Counted from the stretch's first letter, positions 51,367 to 61,147 are shown. The stretch is 64,000 bases of DNA from Dyella sedimenti (GCF_022760995.1 NZ_JAKWJO010000010.1:79839-143838), one strand, 5' to 3'. Notes: generated by a model not told the origin, from the letters alone. A program made the numbers and translations.

Positions 51367-52593
51367 TCAGGCGAGGGGGGCGAGGCCGGCAATGGCCGCC
51401 ACGCGGGCTGCCGCCATGGCCTCGCCGATGGCAGGCCCATGCAGTCCCCTGGCCACGAAGGGCTCGGCGGTCACGGCCGCCGCCGCATCGCGGGCACGCT
51501 GCAGGTAGCCGGCCTGGGGGTAGGCATCGTCCAGGTGGCCGAGGCGGCCGCGCTTGTCGGCCTCGCAGGCGGCCAGGAACAGCGACAGCCGTTCCGGCCG
51601 GCGCAGGGCGTCCAGCGCGGTGAGCAGCCGCAGCACCGTGGCCGGCTTCAGCTCGAACGCGCGGTGGGCGTTGAGGTGCTCGCGGCACACCAGCTCGGCC
51701 AGCGCCGCATGTTCGTTGGGCACCTTCAGCCGCGCCACCAACTGTTGCAGTGGACGCACTCCCGCATGCTCATGGCCCAGATGGCGCGGCAGCACAGCAG
51801 CGGGCGTCAGCGCCTTGCCCAGGTCATGGGTGAGCGCGCAGAAGCCCACCACGTCGTTGCCCGGCGCAATGCGGGCGGCCATGTCCAGCACCATCTCCAC
51901 GTGCACGCCGGTATCGACTTCCGGATGGAACTCGGCACGCTGCGGCACGCCGTACAAGGCATCCACCTCGGGAAACAGCACCGCCAGTGCCCCCGATTCG
52001 CGCAGCACGCGCAGGAAGGCCGAGGGCTGTGCCTCGCCCAGGGCGCGGCGGGTTTCCTGCCAGACGCGTTCGGGCACGAGGTGGTCGACCTCGCCCTCGC
52101 GCACCATCGCCTGCATCAGCGCCATGGTCTCCGGCGCCACGGTGAAACCCAGCGGGGCGAAGCGCGCGGCGAAGCGTGCCACGCGAAGCAGGCGCACCGG
52201 GTCCTCCACGAAGGCGGGCGACACGTGGCGCAGCAGGCGCTGTTCCAGGTCCCGCGCGCCGTGGAAGGGGTCGACCAGGCGGCCATCCTCGGTCTCGGCT
52301 ATCGCATTGATGGTGAGGTCGCGGCGAGCCAGGTCCTCCTCCAGCGTTACCGAGGGATCGGCATGGAAGGCGAAGCCGTGGTAACCGTGGCCGGTCTTGC
52401 GCTCGGTTCGCGCCAGCGCGTACTCCTCGCCGGTCCGTGGATGCAGGAACACCGGAAAGTCCTTGCCTACGGGGCGGTAGCCCTGCGCTAGCAGTTCTTC
52501 CGGGTGCGCGCCGACGACGACGTGGTCATGGTCGACGACCGGCCTTCCCAGCAGCTTGTCGCGGACGGCGCCGCCGACGAGGTAGATGCGCAT
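51367..52593 (-). CDS. cca: CCA-adding tRNA nucleotidyltransferase
   Basis: This 408-residue enzyme adds or repairs the CCA end of tRNAs. It has the class II nucleotidyltransferase start (RIYLVGGAVRDKLLGRP, DHDHVVVG with catalytic acids), the RRDLTINAIA and EDPVRLLRVARFAARF motifs, and a C-terminal HD domain (THDLGKALTP) as in the E. coli-type enzyme. Length matches the HD-containing bacterial Cca. Confidence 0.95.
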   Translation of the reverse strand: MRIYLVGGAVRDKLLGRPVVDHDHVVVGAHPEELLAQGYRPVGKDFPVFLHPRTGEEYALARTERKTGHGYHGFAFHADPSVTLEEDLARRDLTINAIAETEDGRLVDPFHGARDLEQRLLRHVSPAFVEDPVRLLRVARFAARFAPLGFTVAPETMALMQAMVREGEVDHLVPERVWQETRRALGEAQPSAFLRVLRESGALAVLFPEVDALYGVPQRAEFHPEVDTGVHVEMVLDMAARIAPGNDVVGFCALTHDLGKALTPAAVLPRHLGHEHAGVRPLQQLVARLKVPNEHAALAELVCREHLNAHRAFELKPATVLRLLTALDALRRPERLSLFLAACEADKRGRLGHLDDAYPQAGYLQRARDAAAAVTAEPFVARGLHGPAIGEAMAAARVAAIAGLAPLA

Positions 52594-52666
52594 GGGGGGA
52601 TTTTGCCATGGGCATGGGGGACTTTATTGCGGCGGACACACAGCGGCAGCGCCGCAACAACACCCT

Positions 52667-53611
52667 CTACCTGGCCCGCACCCGCGCCGCCGCCAACCTC
52701 CGCTGCCGCGCCGGCACGCCCAGCAACACAGGCAACCATGCGTCCAGCGCCTGCGGCACGATGCCGAGCGCGGCGTAGCCGTCCACCTTGCCCACCGAAT
52801 CCGTGCGCAGGGTGCGGAAGTTGTCCAGCGAGAACGGCTTGCCCGGCAGCCATTCGGCCACTTGCGCCTGCAGGCGGCCGAGGCCGTCGGGCAGCGGCAG
52901 GATCGGCGTGCGCAGGCCAGCGGCGTCGCGGATCTGGCGCACGATCTCGCCCAGGGTCAGCACGTCGGGCCCGTACAGTTCGAAGCTGCGGCCGAGGCCA
53001 AGCGTGGTGTCGGCCACGCAACGCGCGATGGCCTCGGCCACGTCGCCGGCCCAGGTGGGCGCCAGCCGCGACGAGGCGCGCGCCAGCGGCAATGCCGGCA
53101 GTTGCTTGAGCAATTGGGCAAAGCGCGCCACCAGGCCGCCGCCGGCGCCGAACATCACGCTGGGCTGGTAGATGGTCCAGTCCAGCGAGGAATGGCGTAC
53201 GTGCTGCTCGGCTTCGCCCTTGCTCTTGAGGTACTGCGACAGGCCCTGGCCGGCCTTCAGCGCGCTCATCTGGTGCAGGTGCGCCACGCCAGCCGACTGG
53301 CAGGCGGCGATCACGCGCTGGGTCAGCTCCACGTGCGCGTGGTGGAAGGTCTGGTCGCCCTGCGCGTTGAGGATGCCGACCAGGTTGATGACCGCATCGG
53401 CGCCGTCGAACTGCCGGCGCAGGGCGTTGCCGTCGTAGACGTCCACGCTGCGGATGCGCACCGAAGGCAGCACGCCAAGCGCGCGCCGCCGCTCGCGGTT
53501 GCGCGACAGCAGCAGGAGATGATGGCCATCCGCCGCCAGCCGCGGCAGCAGATGCGCGCCCACGAATCCGGTGCCGCCGAGCACGACCAGTCGCTGTGCC
53601 TTGCCTGTCAC
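52667..53611 (-). CDS. NAD(P)-binding NDUFA9-like protein
   Basis: This 314-residue protein is an atypical SDR with the N-terminal dinucleotide site VVLGGTGFVGAHLL and the segments VINLVGILNAQGDQTFHHAH, then YLKSKGEAEQHVR and YQPSVMFGAGGGLV, a pattern shared with complex I subunit NDUFA9 and bacterial relatives. The GTG at 53611 has AGGGAG upstream. It follows the lytic transglycosylase gene by 14 nt, so the two are probably co-transcribed. Confidence 0.88.
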   Translation of the reverse strand: MTGKAQRLVVLGGTGFVGAHLLPRLAADGHHLLLLSRNRERRRALGVLPSVRIRSVDVYDGNALRRQFDGADAVINLVGILNAQGDQTFHHAHVELTQRVIAACQSAGVAHLHQMSALKAGQGLSQYLKSKGEAEQHVRHSSLDWTIYQPSVMFGAGGGLVARFAQLLKQLPALPLARASSRLAPTWAGDVAEAIARCVADTTLGLGRSFELYGPDVLTLGEIVRQIRDAAGLRTPILPLPDGLGRLQAQVAEWLPGKPFSLDNFRTLRTDSVGKVDGYAALGIVPQALDAWLPVLLGVPARQRRLAAARVRAR

Positions 53612-53625
53612 GGTGTTTCTCCCTA

Positions 53626-55704
53626 TCAACGCGTACCGCCGGATGTGGCGGCGGGCGGCGACATGCTGCTGGCCGGCGCGGCGGTGGCCGCCCCGGCCGG
53701 CGTGGACGCCGCCACGACCGGGCAAGCCACCGGCTTGCGCTGGCCGCCGCCGTCGGCCAGGCGCAGGCCCTGCCCGATCGGCGTCATGCGCTCGGACAGT
53801 GTCATCGCGTTGCCGTGCTGGCGCCAGTCGTAAATGACCGCGAAGGACATCACCCGTGCCACGTATTCGCGCGTTTCCTTGTAGGGGATGGTGGCGACGA
53901 ACAGGTCGGGTGCCAGCGAGCCGCGCGCGTCGAGCCATTGGTCGACCTTGTTGGGGCCGGCGTTGTAGGCCGCGCTGGCCAGCCAGATGGAGCCGCCGAA
54001 GCGCTCGGCCATCTGCGCCAGGTAGCGCGTGCCCAGGACGATGTTGGTGACCGGGTCGAACAGCGTGTCGCCGCCGCCCCAGGGCAGGCCGTTGCGCTTG
54101 GCCACCAGCGCGGCGGTGCCCGGCAGCAGCTGCATCAGGCCGCGCGCGTCGGCGCCGGAGCGCGCGTCGCTCATCCATGCGCTCTCCGCGCGGAGGATGG
54201 CGTAGGCCCAGGAGGGATCGATGCCCGCTTCCCGCGCCTGCGGTACCAGGCCATCCTGGCCGGCCAGCGGGAAGCGCTGCTCGTAGTAGCGCAGGGCGTC
54301 GCCGCTGTTGAAGGTGAACACCGCGCGGTCGTACCAGCCGCGCCGGTAGGCGAGATCGACCGCGAGCCTGAGTGTCGGCGCATCGGCGCCGTCCAGCGCC
54401 TGCGTCCATTCGCGGCGGGCCTGGCGGGGCAGGTCCACCGCATACAGCTCGAACGCGCGCTGCAGGCCGGGATTGGCCAGCAGTGCCTGCTCGCGCTGCG
54501 GGTCGCCGTCGAGCGTCAGCTGGCAGATGCCGTAGGGCGCGCTGGTGCGGTCGGCGGCAAGGAAGCCAAAGAAGGTCGGCTCCTGCGCCAGCCCGGCGAG
54601 GATGTGCTGGGCCTCGCCGTCGCGGCCCAGCGCGGTCAGGGCGCGGGCGCGGAACCAGCGCCATTCGCCATCCTGCTGCTGCGTGGGCGGCATCGCGTCG
54701 ATGGCGGCGAGCACCGCGCTCCAGTCCTGCCGTGCCAGGGCGGCGCGCACGCGCCATTCGCGGCTGGTGTCGGTCTGCACCGAGGGCGGCAGGGCGACCA
54801 GGCGCGCGATCGCGCTGTCGTCGTAGTCGGTGGCATGGAACAGCGCCAGCGCGTACAGCACGCGGTTGCGCTGCTCGGGCGTGAAGCTGAAGCGGTCCTG
54901 CAGCTTCTGCCAGGCGATGTCGGCGGTGACCGACTGGCGCCGCGCCAGGCGCTCCAGCGCGAGCATCGCCGCCTGGCGGCCGCGCGGCGTGTCGGGCCAC
55001 TGCGCGGCGGAGGTGGTCGCCGTGCCGGGATCGCGCAGGGCCGAGGCGATGCGCTGGGCGGCCGCGGCCTGGTCCGCCGGCAGCCAGCCGGCGAGGGTGT
55101 CGATGGTGCCGGGCTGGTTGGCGTCGGCGGCACGGTCGATGCGGTCCCATAGGCGCTGCGGCGTGAGCAGGCCCTGGCCATGCGCCGCGTCGAGCACCGG
55201 GTCGCAAGCGCCGGGCAGGCGCGGCTTGGTCCACAGGGCGGCGAGGTCGCGGTCGAAGTCGAGCTGGCCGCCCCGGCTCAACTGCGCCTGCAGCGCGTCG
55301 CAGGCGAGCGCATCGCCCAGGCCGGGCTGGTACATCGCCAGGAAGCCGTCCCAGTCCTGGCGGCGCGCCAGTTCCGCGAGGAAGTCGCGGCGCAGGTCGC
55401 TGGCCGGGATCAGGCCGGGATAGCGCTTGAGGTAGGCCTCGACCCGGGCGCGGTCGATCTGCTGGATGTCGTGGGTGAGCGCCGCGGCCTCCAGGTAGGG
55501 GTACAGCGGATAGCTTTCCAGTCCCGTGGCCTGTCCGCGCCAGGCGTCGCCGCCCTGCTGCTGGGCGGTGGCATAGGCCTGCCTGAAGGCCGCGCGCTGC
55601 GCATCGGTGGGCTCGGTGGCGTGGACGGCGCTGGCCAGGCACCAGCCGGCCAGCACGGTGAGCAGGCCTCGGACGAGTCGCCGCGGTGCTGCGCGAAGGG
55701 ACAT
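53626..55704 (-). CDS. slt: Soluble lytic murein transglycosylase
   Basis: This 692-residue periplasmic protein has a signal peptide (cleavage near VHATE, about 29), a long alpha-superhelical domain and a C-terminal SLT domain with catalytic Glu507 (ILRAESAWMSDARSGADARG, then LMQLLPGTA) and AAYNAGPNKVDQWL. It cuts peptidoglycan to 1,6-anhydromuropeptides during wall turnover. The tail after about residue 650 is Ala/Pro-rich. The ATG at 55704 has AAGGAG upstream. Confidence 0.93.
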   Translation of the reverse strand: MSLRAAPRRLVRGLLTVLAGWCLASAVHATEPTDAQRAAFRQAYATAQQQGGDAWRGQATGLESYPLYPYLEAAALTHDIQQIDRARVEAYLKRYPGLIPASDLRRDFLAELARRQDWDGFLAMYQPGLGDALACDALQAQLSRGGQLDFDRDLAALWTKPRLPGACDPVLDAAHGQGLLTPQRLWDRIDRAADANQPGTIDTLAGWLPADQAAAAQRIASALRDPGTATTSAAQWPDTPRGRQAAMLALERLARRQSVTADIAWQKLQDRFSFTPEQRNRVLYALALFHATDYDDSAIARLVALPPSVQTDTSREWRVRAALARQDWSAVLAAIDAMPPTQQQDGEWRWFRARALTALGRDGEAQHILAGLAQEPTFFGFLAADRTSAPYGICQLTLDGDPQREQALLANPGLQRAFELYAVDLPRQARREWTQALDGADAPTLRLAVDLAYRRGWYDRAVFTFNSGDALRYYEQRFPLAGQDGLVPQAREAGIDPSWAYAILRAESAWMSDARSGADARGLMQLLPGTAALVAKRNGLPWGGGDTLFDPVTNIVLGTRYLAQMAERFGGSIWLASAAYNAGPNKVDQWLDARGSLAPDLFVATIPYKETREYVARVMSFAVIYDWRQHGNAMTLSERMTPIGQGLRLADGGGQRKPVACPVVAASTPAGAATAAPASSMSPPAATSGGTR

Positions 55705-55910
55705 GGAACCAACTCCTTTGCCTAGCCTGCGCAAGCTTACTTTGCGGTGTCCGCAAGGGCGGCGCGCTGCGCAGAATTCCGCAGCATGGCCAACCGCCGC
55801 TGAGCGTGGCGTGAAACGGCGGCGTGAACGGGTCACCACGTGGCGGGGCCGGGCCGCCTGTTAGAATCCCCGCCCCACGGCGCCGCGTCCGGCGCATTCC
55901 CAGGAAGCGC

Positions 55911-57524
55911 ATGTCGCCAACGTCTCCGTCGTCGCCCCGTATCGCGCCGCTCGCCTGGCTGATCCTCGTCGTGGCGGCCGTGGCGGGAGCGTACTGGTGG
56001 TGGCAGATCGGTCGCCCGGTGCCCTTGCCCGAGGCGCCCAGCGCGCGCATCGCCTGCGTGTCCTACGCGCCCTTCCGCAAGCCGGGCGAGACGCCGCTGG
56101 ACATCCATGCCTATGTCCAGCCAGATCGCATCGACGCCGACCTGCGCGCGCTGTCGCAGCGCTTCGATTGCGTGCGCACCTATTCGCAGGGCTTCGGGCT
56201 CAGCGCGGTGCCGCAGATCGCCCAGCGCTACGGCATGAAAGTGCTGATGGGCATCTGGATCGGCCGCGACCCGGTGGCCAACGAGAACGAGATCAAGGCC
56301 GGCATCGCCATGGCCAAGGCCTATCCGGAAGTGCTGCGCGGAGTGATCGTCGGCAACGAGGTGCTACTGCGCGGCGAGCAGTCGCCCAAGGCGCTGGCCG
56401 GCTACGTGAAGGAAGTGCGCGACGGCATCCACGACACGCATGTACCGGTGACCTATGCCGACGTGTGGGAGTTCTGGCTGCACTACCCGGAGATGGCCGC
56501 CGCGGTGGACTACATCACCGTCCACATCCTGCCCTATTGGGAGGATGAGCCGGTGGAGCCGCGCGACGCCGTGCAGCACGTGGCCGAGGTGTATGCGCGC
56601 ATGAAGGCGCGCTTTCCCGGCCGCGCGGTGATGATCGGCGAGACCGGCTGGCCCAGCGAGGGCAAGCAGCGGCGTGGCGCGGCGGCCAGCCTGGTCAACG
56701 AGGCGCGCTACCTGCGCGAGTTCCTGCGCTATGCCAGCAGCGTGGACATGCCCTACAACGTGATCGAGGCCTTCGACCAGCCGTGGAAGCGCGAGCAGGA
56801 AGGCACCGTGGGCGGCTACTGGGGCATCTTCGACGACCAGGCCCGGCCCAAGTTCGCCATGCAGGGCGCGGTGGTGGAAGAACCGCGCTGGGAGCTGGGC
56901 TGGTGGGCCGGCGCGGCGGGCGCGCTGCTGTTCGTGCTGGCCGGATGGTGGCGCAGCCAATGGCGCTCGCGCCGGGCGCGGCTGGCCATGGCGCTGGCTG
57001 GTTTCGTCACCGGCACCGCGCTGGCCTGGCAGTTCCGCCAGATGTGGTACGCCTGCCGCGACCATTTCGAATGGGCCGTCGCCGGCGTGCTGTGCCTGTT
57101 GGCGCTGGCCACCGCGATCGGCCTGGCCCGCCACATCGGCGCGTGGCTGGCGGGACGTCCGGTGAAATCCTCGCCCGGACACGGGCCGCGCTTCGCCTGG
57201 TTGTTCGTGCTGGCCTACTACGGCCTGCTGCTGGCCTTCGACGGGCGCTACCGCGATTTCCCGCTGGGACTGTTCTGGCTGCCGGCGATGGGGTATTTCC
57301 TCGCCGCCCTGCTGGATCGCCCGGAGGCGTGGACGCCTTCGGTGGAGGAGCGCCTGATCGGCGTGGCGCTGCCGCTGCTCGCCGCCGTCACGGTGGCGCA
57401 GGACATCGGCCAGAATCCGGCCAGTTGGCTATGGCTGGGCGTGAACCTGATGCTGGTCGGGGCCGTGTTCGTCGCGTGGCGGCGCAGCGCCAAGGCGCGC
57501 CAGACGCAGGCAGCCCACCAGTAG
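55911..57524 (+). CDS. GH17-family beta-glucan hydrolase/transferase with C-terminal membrane domain
   Basis: This 537-residue protein has an N-terminal membrane anchor (about 11-31), a GH17-type barrel (about 45-320) with acid/base Glu150 (VIVGNEVLLRG) and nucleophile Glu244 (MIGETGWPSEG), then several membrane helices (about 335-525). GH17 proteins of this form in proteobacteria act in making branched periplasmic beta-glucans. The ATG at 55911 has AGGAAG upstream. Its 3' end overlaps the convergent small membrane protein gene by 96 nt. Confidence 0.88.
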   Translation: MSPTSPSSPRIAPLAWLILVVAAVAGAYWWWQIGRPVPLPEAPSARIACVSYAPFRKPGETPLDIHAYVQPDRIDADLRALSQRFDCVRTYSQGFGLSAVPQIAQRYGMKVLMGIWIGRDPVANENEIKAGIAMAKAYPEVLRGVIVGNEVLLRGEQSPKALAGYVKEVRDGIHDTHVPVTYADVWEFWLHYPEMAAAVDYITVHILPYWEDEPVEPRDAVQHVAEVYARMKARFPGRAVMIGETGWPSEGKQRRGAAASLVNEARYLREFLRYASSVDMPYNVIEAFDQPWKREQEGTVGGYWGIFDDQARPKFAMQGAVVEEPRWELGWWAGAAGALLFVLAGWWRSQWRSRRARLAMALAGFVTGTALAWQFRQMWYACRDHFEWAVAGVLCLLALATAIGLARHIGAWLAGRPVKSSPGHGPRFAWLFVLAYYGLLLAFDGRYRDFPLGLFWLPAMGYFLAALLDRPEAWTPSVEERLIGVALPLLAAVTVAQDIGQNPASWLWLGVNLMLVGAVFVAWRRSAKARQTQAAHQ

Positions 57525-57857
57525 CGCCAGCGCCCCTGGCTCGAAGCAATACAGCAGCACCGCCACCGCGCCGGTGGCGGCGGCGAGCCAGGCGGTGAAC
57601 AGGTTCGCGCGCCACAGCGCCAGCACGGTGGCGGCCAGCGCGGTCCAGCCGTAGACGCCGATCCGGAAGCTGCCGACGTTGCCGGTGATGAAGCCGAGCA
57701 CGGTGACATGGCGCAGGTCGCAGGCCAGCGTCTTGCTGGCGTCGCACACGCGCGCCACGTCGGCCGATTCCACCAGGCCATAGCGCAGCAGGGCGGCCAC
57801 GATGCCGATGCCGAGCACCAGCAGCCAGAGCAGGACGAGGAGGAGGATTCGCTTCAT
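57429..57857 (-). CDS. Small four-helix membrane protein
   Basis: This 142-residue protein has about four hydrophobic segments and two cysteines in a loop (CDASKTLACDLR), suggesting a periplasmic disulfide. The ending (ARLGAAPPRDEHGPDQHQ) is read antisense through the last 96 bases of the GH17 gene and looks less protein-like. The start overlaps the stop of the upstream EEP-family gene by 4 nt (ATGA), supporting translation. Function unknown. Confidence 0.65.
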   Translation of the reverse strand: MKRILLLVLLWLLVLGIGIVAALLRYGLVESADVARVCDASKTLACDLRHVTVLGFITGNVGSFRIGVYGWTALAATVLALWRANLFTAWLAAATGAVAVLLYCFEPGALALLVGCLRLARLGAAPPRDEHGPDQHQVHAQP

Positions 57858-58663
57858 CGGCGCAGTCGGTGGGGGCGGGGGGCCACGTGGCCGGGCAGCC
57901 GGATCTCGGCGGCCAGCGGCAGGTGGTCGGAGAAAGCCTGCGGCAACGCCCACATCTTGTCGACCTGGATCGCCTCGGAGGTCAGGATGTGGTCCAGCGC
58001 CCGTCGCGGCCTCCAGCTGGGGAAGGTCGGCGTGGCCTGCGCCGGCGGCACCAGGCTGCACCTGGCGAACAGGTGCTTCATCTCGGCGCTGTGCGCGTCG
58101 GTGTTGAGGTCGCCCATCAGCACCGCATGGGTATAGTCCTGCAGCACCTCGGCGATCAGGCCCAGCTGCCTGGCGCGTGCGGGCGCGCTCAGCGAGAGGT
58201 GGGCGATCATCACCGCCAGCGCGTCCCTGCCCTCGCCGAAGCGGGCCAGCAGGGCGCCGCGGCCGCGGATGCGGCTGGGCAGCGGATAGTCCAGCACGCT
58301 GGAGGGCTCCAGGCGGCTGATCAGGCCGTTGGCGGTGTGCGCCAGGCGGGCCATCTGCCGGTTGGGCTGGTGGCTCCAGAACGGCATGCCCGCCGCCTCG
58401 GCCAGGTAGCGGGTCTGGTTGAGGAAGCCCGAGCGCAGGCTGCCCGCGTCGACCTCCTGCAGGCCGATCACGTCGAACTGGGGCAGCACCTCGGCCAGGC
58501 GGTCCAGGTTGTCCAGCTTGCTGCGGCCCGGCAGCACCGCGTTGAGGCTGCGGGTGACGTATTCGCTGTAGCGCTGCACGCTGGCGCCGGCCAGGATGTT
58601 GCAGCTCAGCAGGCGCAGGCGGCGCTCGGGGGCTGCGGGGGGCGGGGTGTCGGCGCGGTTCAT
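57854..58663 (-). CDS. Endonuclease/exonuclease/phosphatase-family protein
   Basis: This 269-residue protein has the EEP fold motifs: LLSCNILAG near the N-terminus, GLQEVDAG (metal-binding Glu), MGDLNTDA and the C-terminal SDHLPLAAEI (Asp-His). Members are DNA repair nucleases, phosphodiesterases or sphingomyelinase-like enzymes; no signal peptide is seen, so a cytoplasmic role is likely. It is coupled to the small membrane protein gene. Confidence 0.88.
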   Translation of the reverse strand: MNRADTPPPAAPERRLRLLSCNILAGASVQRYSEYVTRSLNAVLPGRSKLDNLDRLAEVLPQFDVIGLQEVDAGSLRSGFLNQTRYLAEAAGMPFWSHQPNRQMARLAHTANGLISRLEPSSVLDYPLPSRIRGRGALLARFGEGRDALAVMIAHLSLSAPARARQLGLIAEVLQDYTHAVLMGDLNTDAHSAEMKHLFARCSLVPPAQATPTFPSWRPRRALDHILTSEAIQVDKMWALPQAFSDHLPLAAEIRLPGHVAPRPHRLRR

Positions 58664-58773
58664 CGGGCGGGCAGGGTAGCGGCAAACGGGTGGCCGCCGC
58701 CATCGCGGCGACGGCCCTGGCCTGCAAGGATGCCCGTCGGCTTGTGAACGCGGGGACAGTTTCCGGGGCGGGC

Positions 58774-59427
58774 CTACTTGCCGCCGGCCAGCTCGCGCTT
58801 GGCCAGCCACTGGGTCAGGGCGGACAGCTGGTCCAGGGTCTTGATGCTGGCGCTGCGGTACTTGCCGTCCACCACGATGGTCGGGGTGCCGTCCACCTGC
58901 CACTGCTGCACCAGCGCGGCGTCCTTGCGGATCTGCGCGGTCACCTCGTCGGAGGTGGCGATGCGCATGAAGTCGTCGCGCTTCACGCCGTGGCTGGCAT
59001 AGAAGTCGGCCAGCTCGTCCAGCGTGGAGATCGGGTAATGATCGGCGAACTTGGCCTGGAACAGCGCCAGGTGGGTCTGCTCCAGCACGCCCAGCTTCTT
59101 GGCGGCGTAGTAGGCGCGGGCGTAGGGCACCCACTCGTCGTTGAACGCGGCGGGCACCAGCTTGAACACCACGCCGGCCGGCAGCTGCTTGCGCATCTGC
59201 TCGGCGATCGGCGCGAAGTGGGCGCAATGGATGCAGCCGTAGGAGAACACCTCGACCACTTCCACCTTGCCGTCGCTGTCGTAGCGATGCGGCTGGCCGG
59301 GGATGGCGACGTATTCGGTGCCCTCGGTGTACGGCGCCGGGTCGTTGGAGGAGGCCGTGCAGGCGGTGGCGAGCAGCAGGCCGGCGAGCAGGGTCACGGC
59401 GCGGAGGCGGGCGAAACGCTTGAACAT
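58774..59427 (-). CDS. dsbA: DsbA-family thiol:disulfide oxidoreductase lipoprotein 1
   Basis: This 217-residue protein has a lipobox (LLATAC, Cys23) and a thioredoxin/DsbA fold with active site Cys65-Ile-His-Cys68 (FSYGCIHCAHF) and cis-proline in DGTPTIVV. It introduces disulfide bonds in exported proteins. The tandem second DsbA gene starts upstream in the same operon, a paired arrangement known in xanthomonads. Confidence 0.93.
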   Translation of the reverse strand: MFKRFARLRAVTLLAGLLLATACTASSNDPAPYTEGTEYVAIPGQPHRYDSDGKVEVVEVFSYGCIHCAHFAPIAEQMRKQLPAGVVFKLVPAAFNDEWVPYARAYYAAKKLGVLEQTHLALFQAKFADHYPISTLDELADFYASHGVKRDDFMRIATSDEVTAQIRKDAALVQQWQVDGTPTIVVDGKYRSASIKTLDQLSALTQWLAKRELAGGK

Positions 59428-59471
59428 GGAGCTCTCTCTTCGCTGGGTCGGGGGATGGGAAGCGGTGCGGC

Positions 59472-60341
59472 CTACTTGCCGGCCGCCTCCTTGGACACCA
59501 GCCACTTGGCGAGTTCAATCACCTTCTCGTAGTCGCCGGCCGAGCGCGGGGTGAAGCGGTACTTGCCGTCGATCACCAGGGTCGGCGTCTCCTCCACGCC
59601 ATAGGCCTTCACCAGCTCGTCGGCGCGCTTGACCTTGGTGTTGATGGTGAAGGAGTTGGCCACCGCCACGAATTCCTTCGGATCGGCGCCGAACTTGGCG
59701 TACACCTTGGCGGCGTCGTCCAGCGTGGGCAGGGCCGAGGCCGGCTTGAGGCCACTGCCCTGCATGGCGCTCAGCTCCTGGCTCTTCCACACGGCGTCGT
59801 ACATCGCGTCGTTGCCCTTGTCGGCCACGCCCAGGGCCAGCGCGGTGAGGTAGGCGCGCTGCAGCATCGGCCAGTTCTCCTGCGGCATGAACGAAGCCGG
59901 CAGATAGGCCACCACGGCATCGGCCGGCAGTTCCTGCACCAGCTTGTTCATGGAGGGATGGAACTGGTTGCAGGCTGGGCAGCCATAGGAGAACACCTCG
60001 ACCACTTCGATCTTGTCGGTGTTGGTGAGCTTGGGCTGGGCCGGCTCGATGCGGAAGTAATGCTTGCCTTCCACCCACTTGCCATCGTCCACGAACGGCG
60101 CGGCCGGTGCCGGGGCGGGCGCGGCCGGTGCCTGGGCCGTGGTGCCCGCGCTGGCCGGGGTGCTGCTGGCGTCGGCCGGCGCGGCGGCGTTCGGGGCGGC
60201 GGGCGCCGACGTGGCGGGAGCGGTGGCGGCCGGGACGGGCGCGGGTGCCTGCGGTTGGGCCGTGCCGGCGTTGTCGTTGTTGTTGCTGCAGGCCGCGAGG
60301 GCGAGCAGGACGACGCACAGGGACGACAAACGCTTCAGCAT
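59472..60341 (-). CDS. DsbA-family thiol:disulfide oxidoreductase lipoprotein 2
   Basis: This 289-residue paralog has a lipobox (LALAAC, Cys18), an unusually long Ala/Pro/Thr-rich linker (about 24-82) and a DsbA domain with active site Cys121-Pro-Ala-Cys124 (FSYGCPACNQF) and cis-proline in EETPTLVI. The linker would let the domain reach far from the membrane. The CPAC site differs from the CIHC of its neighbour, suggesting a different redox potential or substrate set. Confidence 0.92.
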   Translation of the reverse strand: MLKRLSSLCVVLLALAACSNNNDNAGTAQPQAPAPVPAATAPATSAPAAPNAAAPADASSTPASAGTTAQAPAAPAPAPAAPFVDDGKWVEGKHYFRIEPAQPKLTNTDKIEVVEVFSYGCPACNQFHPSMNKLVQELPADAVVAYLPASFMPQENWPMLQRAYLTALALGVADKGNDAMYDAVWKSQELSAMQGSGLKPASALPTLDDAAKVYAKFGADPKEFVAVANSFTINTKVKRADELVKAYGVEETPTLVIDGKYRFTPRSAGDYEKVIELAKWLVSKEAAGK

Positions 60342-60412
60342 GGTGGAACCTCGGTACGGGATGGTCTGGCTTGGAACGGACACGCCGGCCAGGGGCCGGC
60401 GTGTCGGGGCGA

Positions 60413-61147
60413 TTACTTGGCGGCGGCGCCCGAAGCGCCTGATGCGCCGCCGGTCGCGTGCAGGCCTTCAATGTAGCTGGCCACGGCGGCGATGTCTTTC
60501 TCGTCGAGCTTCTTGGCGATGGCCGGCATGATCTGCGCATGGGCTTCGTCGCCCCAGGTGGTGCCGTCGTGCCAGGACTTCAGCGTGGCCTCGACGTACT
60601 GCGCATGCTGGCTGGTCAGCTGCGGGTACATGGCGCCCGGGTTGCCGCGGCCGTCGATGCCGTGGCAGGCCATGCAGGCCGGCACGCCCTTGGCGGTGTC
60701 GCCCTGGCGGTACAGCTGTTCGCCGCGCTCGACCAGCGCCTGGTCGGCCACGCCCGGCAGCGACTGCTTGCTGGAGAAATAGGCGGCGACGTCGCGCATG
60801 TCCTGCTCGGACAGCGGCGTGGCCATGCCCAGCATGATCGGGTTCTGGCGCTTGCCGCTCTTGAAGCTGGTCAGCTGGTGCACGATGTAGGACGCCTGCT
60901 GGCCGGCGAGCTTGGGATACTGCGCGTCGGTCGAATTGCCGTCCATGCCATGGCAGGCGCCGCAGACGGCGGCCTTGCCGGCCCCCGCGCTGGCATCGCC
61001 AGGCTTGTCCATGGCGGAGGCTTCGGCTGGTGGCGCGGCAGGGGCCTTGGCTTCCTGGGCGAACAGCGCGCCGGAAGACAGTGCAAAGACGAGGACTACG
61101 GCATAACGAACTACAGCAAGCCGGGAACCGGCGGGCCGAAAACTCAT
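60413..61147 (-). CDS. Cytochrome c4, diheme
   Basis: This 244-residue periplasmic protein has a signal peptide (cleavage near LFAQ, about 30) and two heme c sites: CGACH (Cys62, Cys65, His66) and CMACH (Cys158, Cys161, His162), with methionine ligands likely in MLGMATPLSEQDM and QIMPAIAKKL. Cytochrome c4 carries electrons to terminal oxidases. It is 71 nt upstream of the DsbA pair and divergent from engB. Confidence 0.92.
   Translation of the reverse strand: MSFRPAGSRLAVVRYAVVLVFALSSGALFAQEAKAPAAPPAEASAMDKPGDASAGAGKAAVCGACHGMDGNSTDAQYPKLAGQQASYIVHQLTSFKSGKRQNPIMLGMATPLSEQDMRDVAAYFSSKQSLPGVADQALVERGEQLYRQGDTAKGVPACMACHGIDGRGNPGAMYPQLTSQHAQYVEATLKSWHDGTTWGDEAHAQIMPAIAKKLDEKDIAAVASYIEGLHATGGASGASGAAAK

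Noticed and set aside
53612..56050. Long minus-strand frame running upstream of the NDUFA9-like gene
   Set aside because: It overlaps the lytic transglycosylase in another frame and is rich in Arg/Ala/Pro; the real gene starts at the GTG at 53611 with a good ribosome site.
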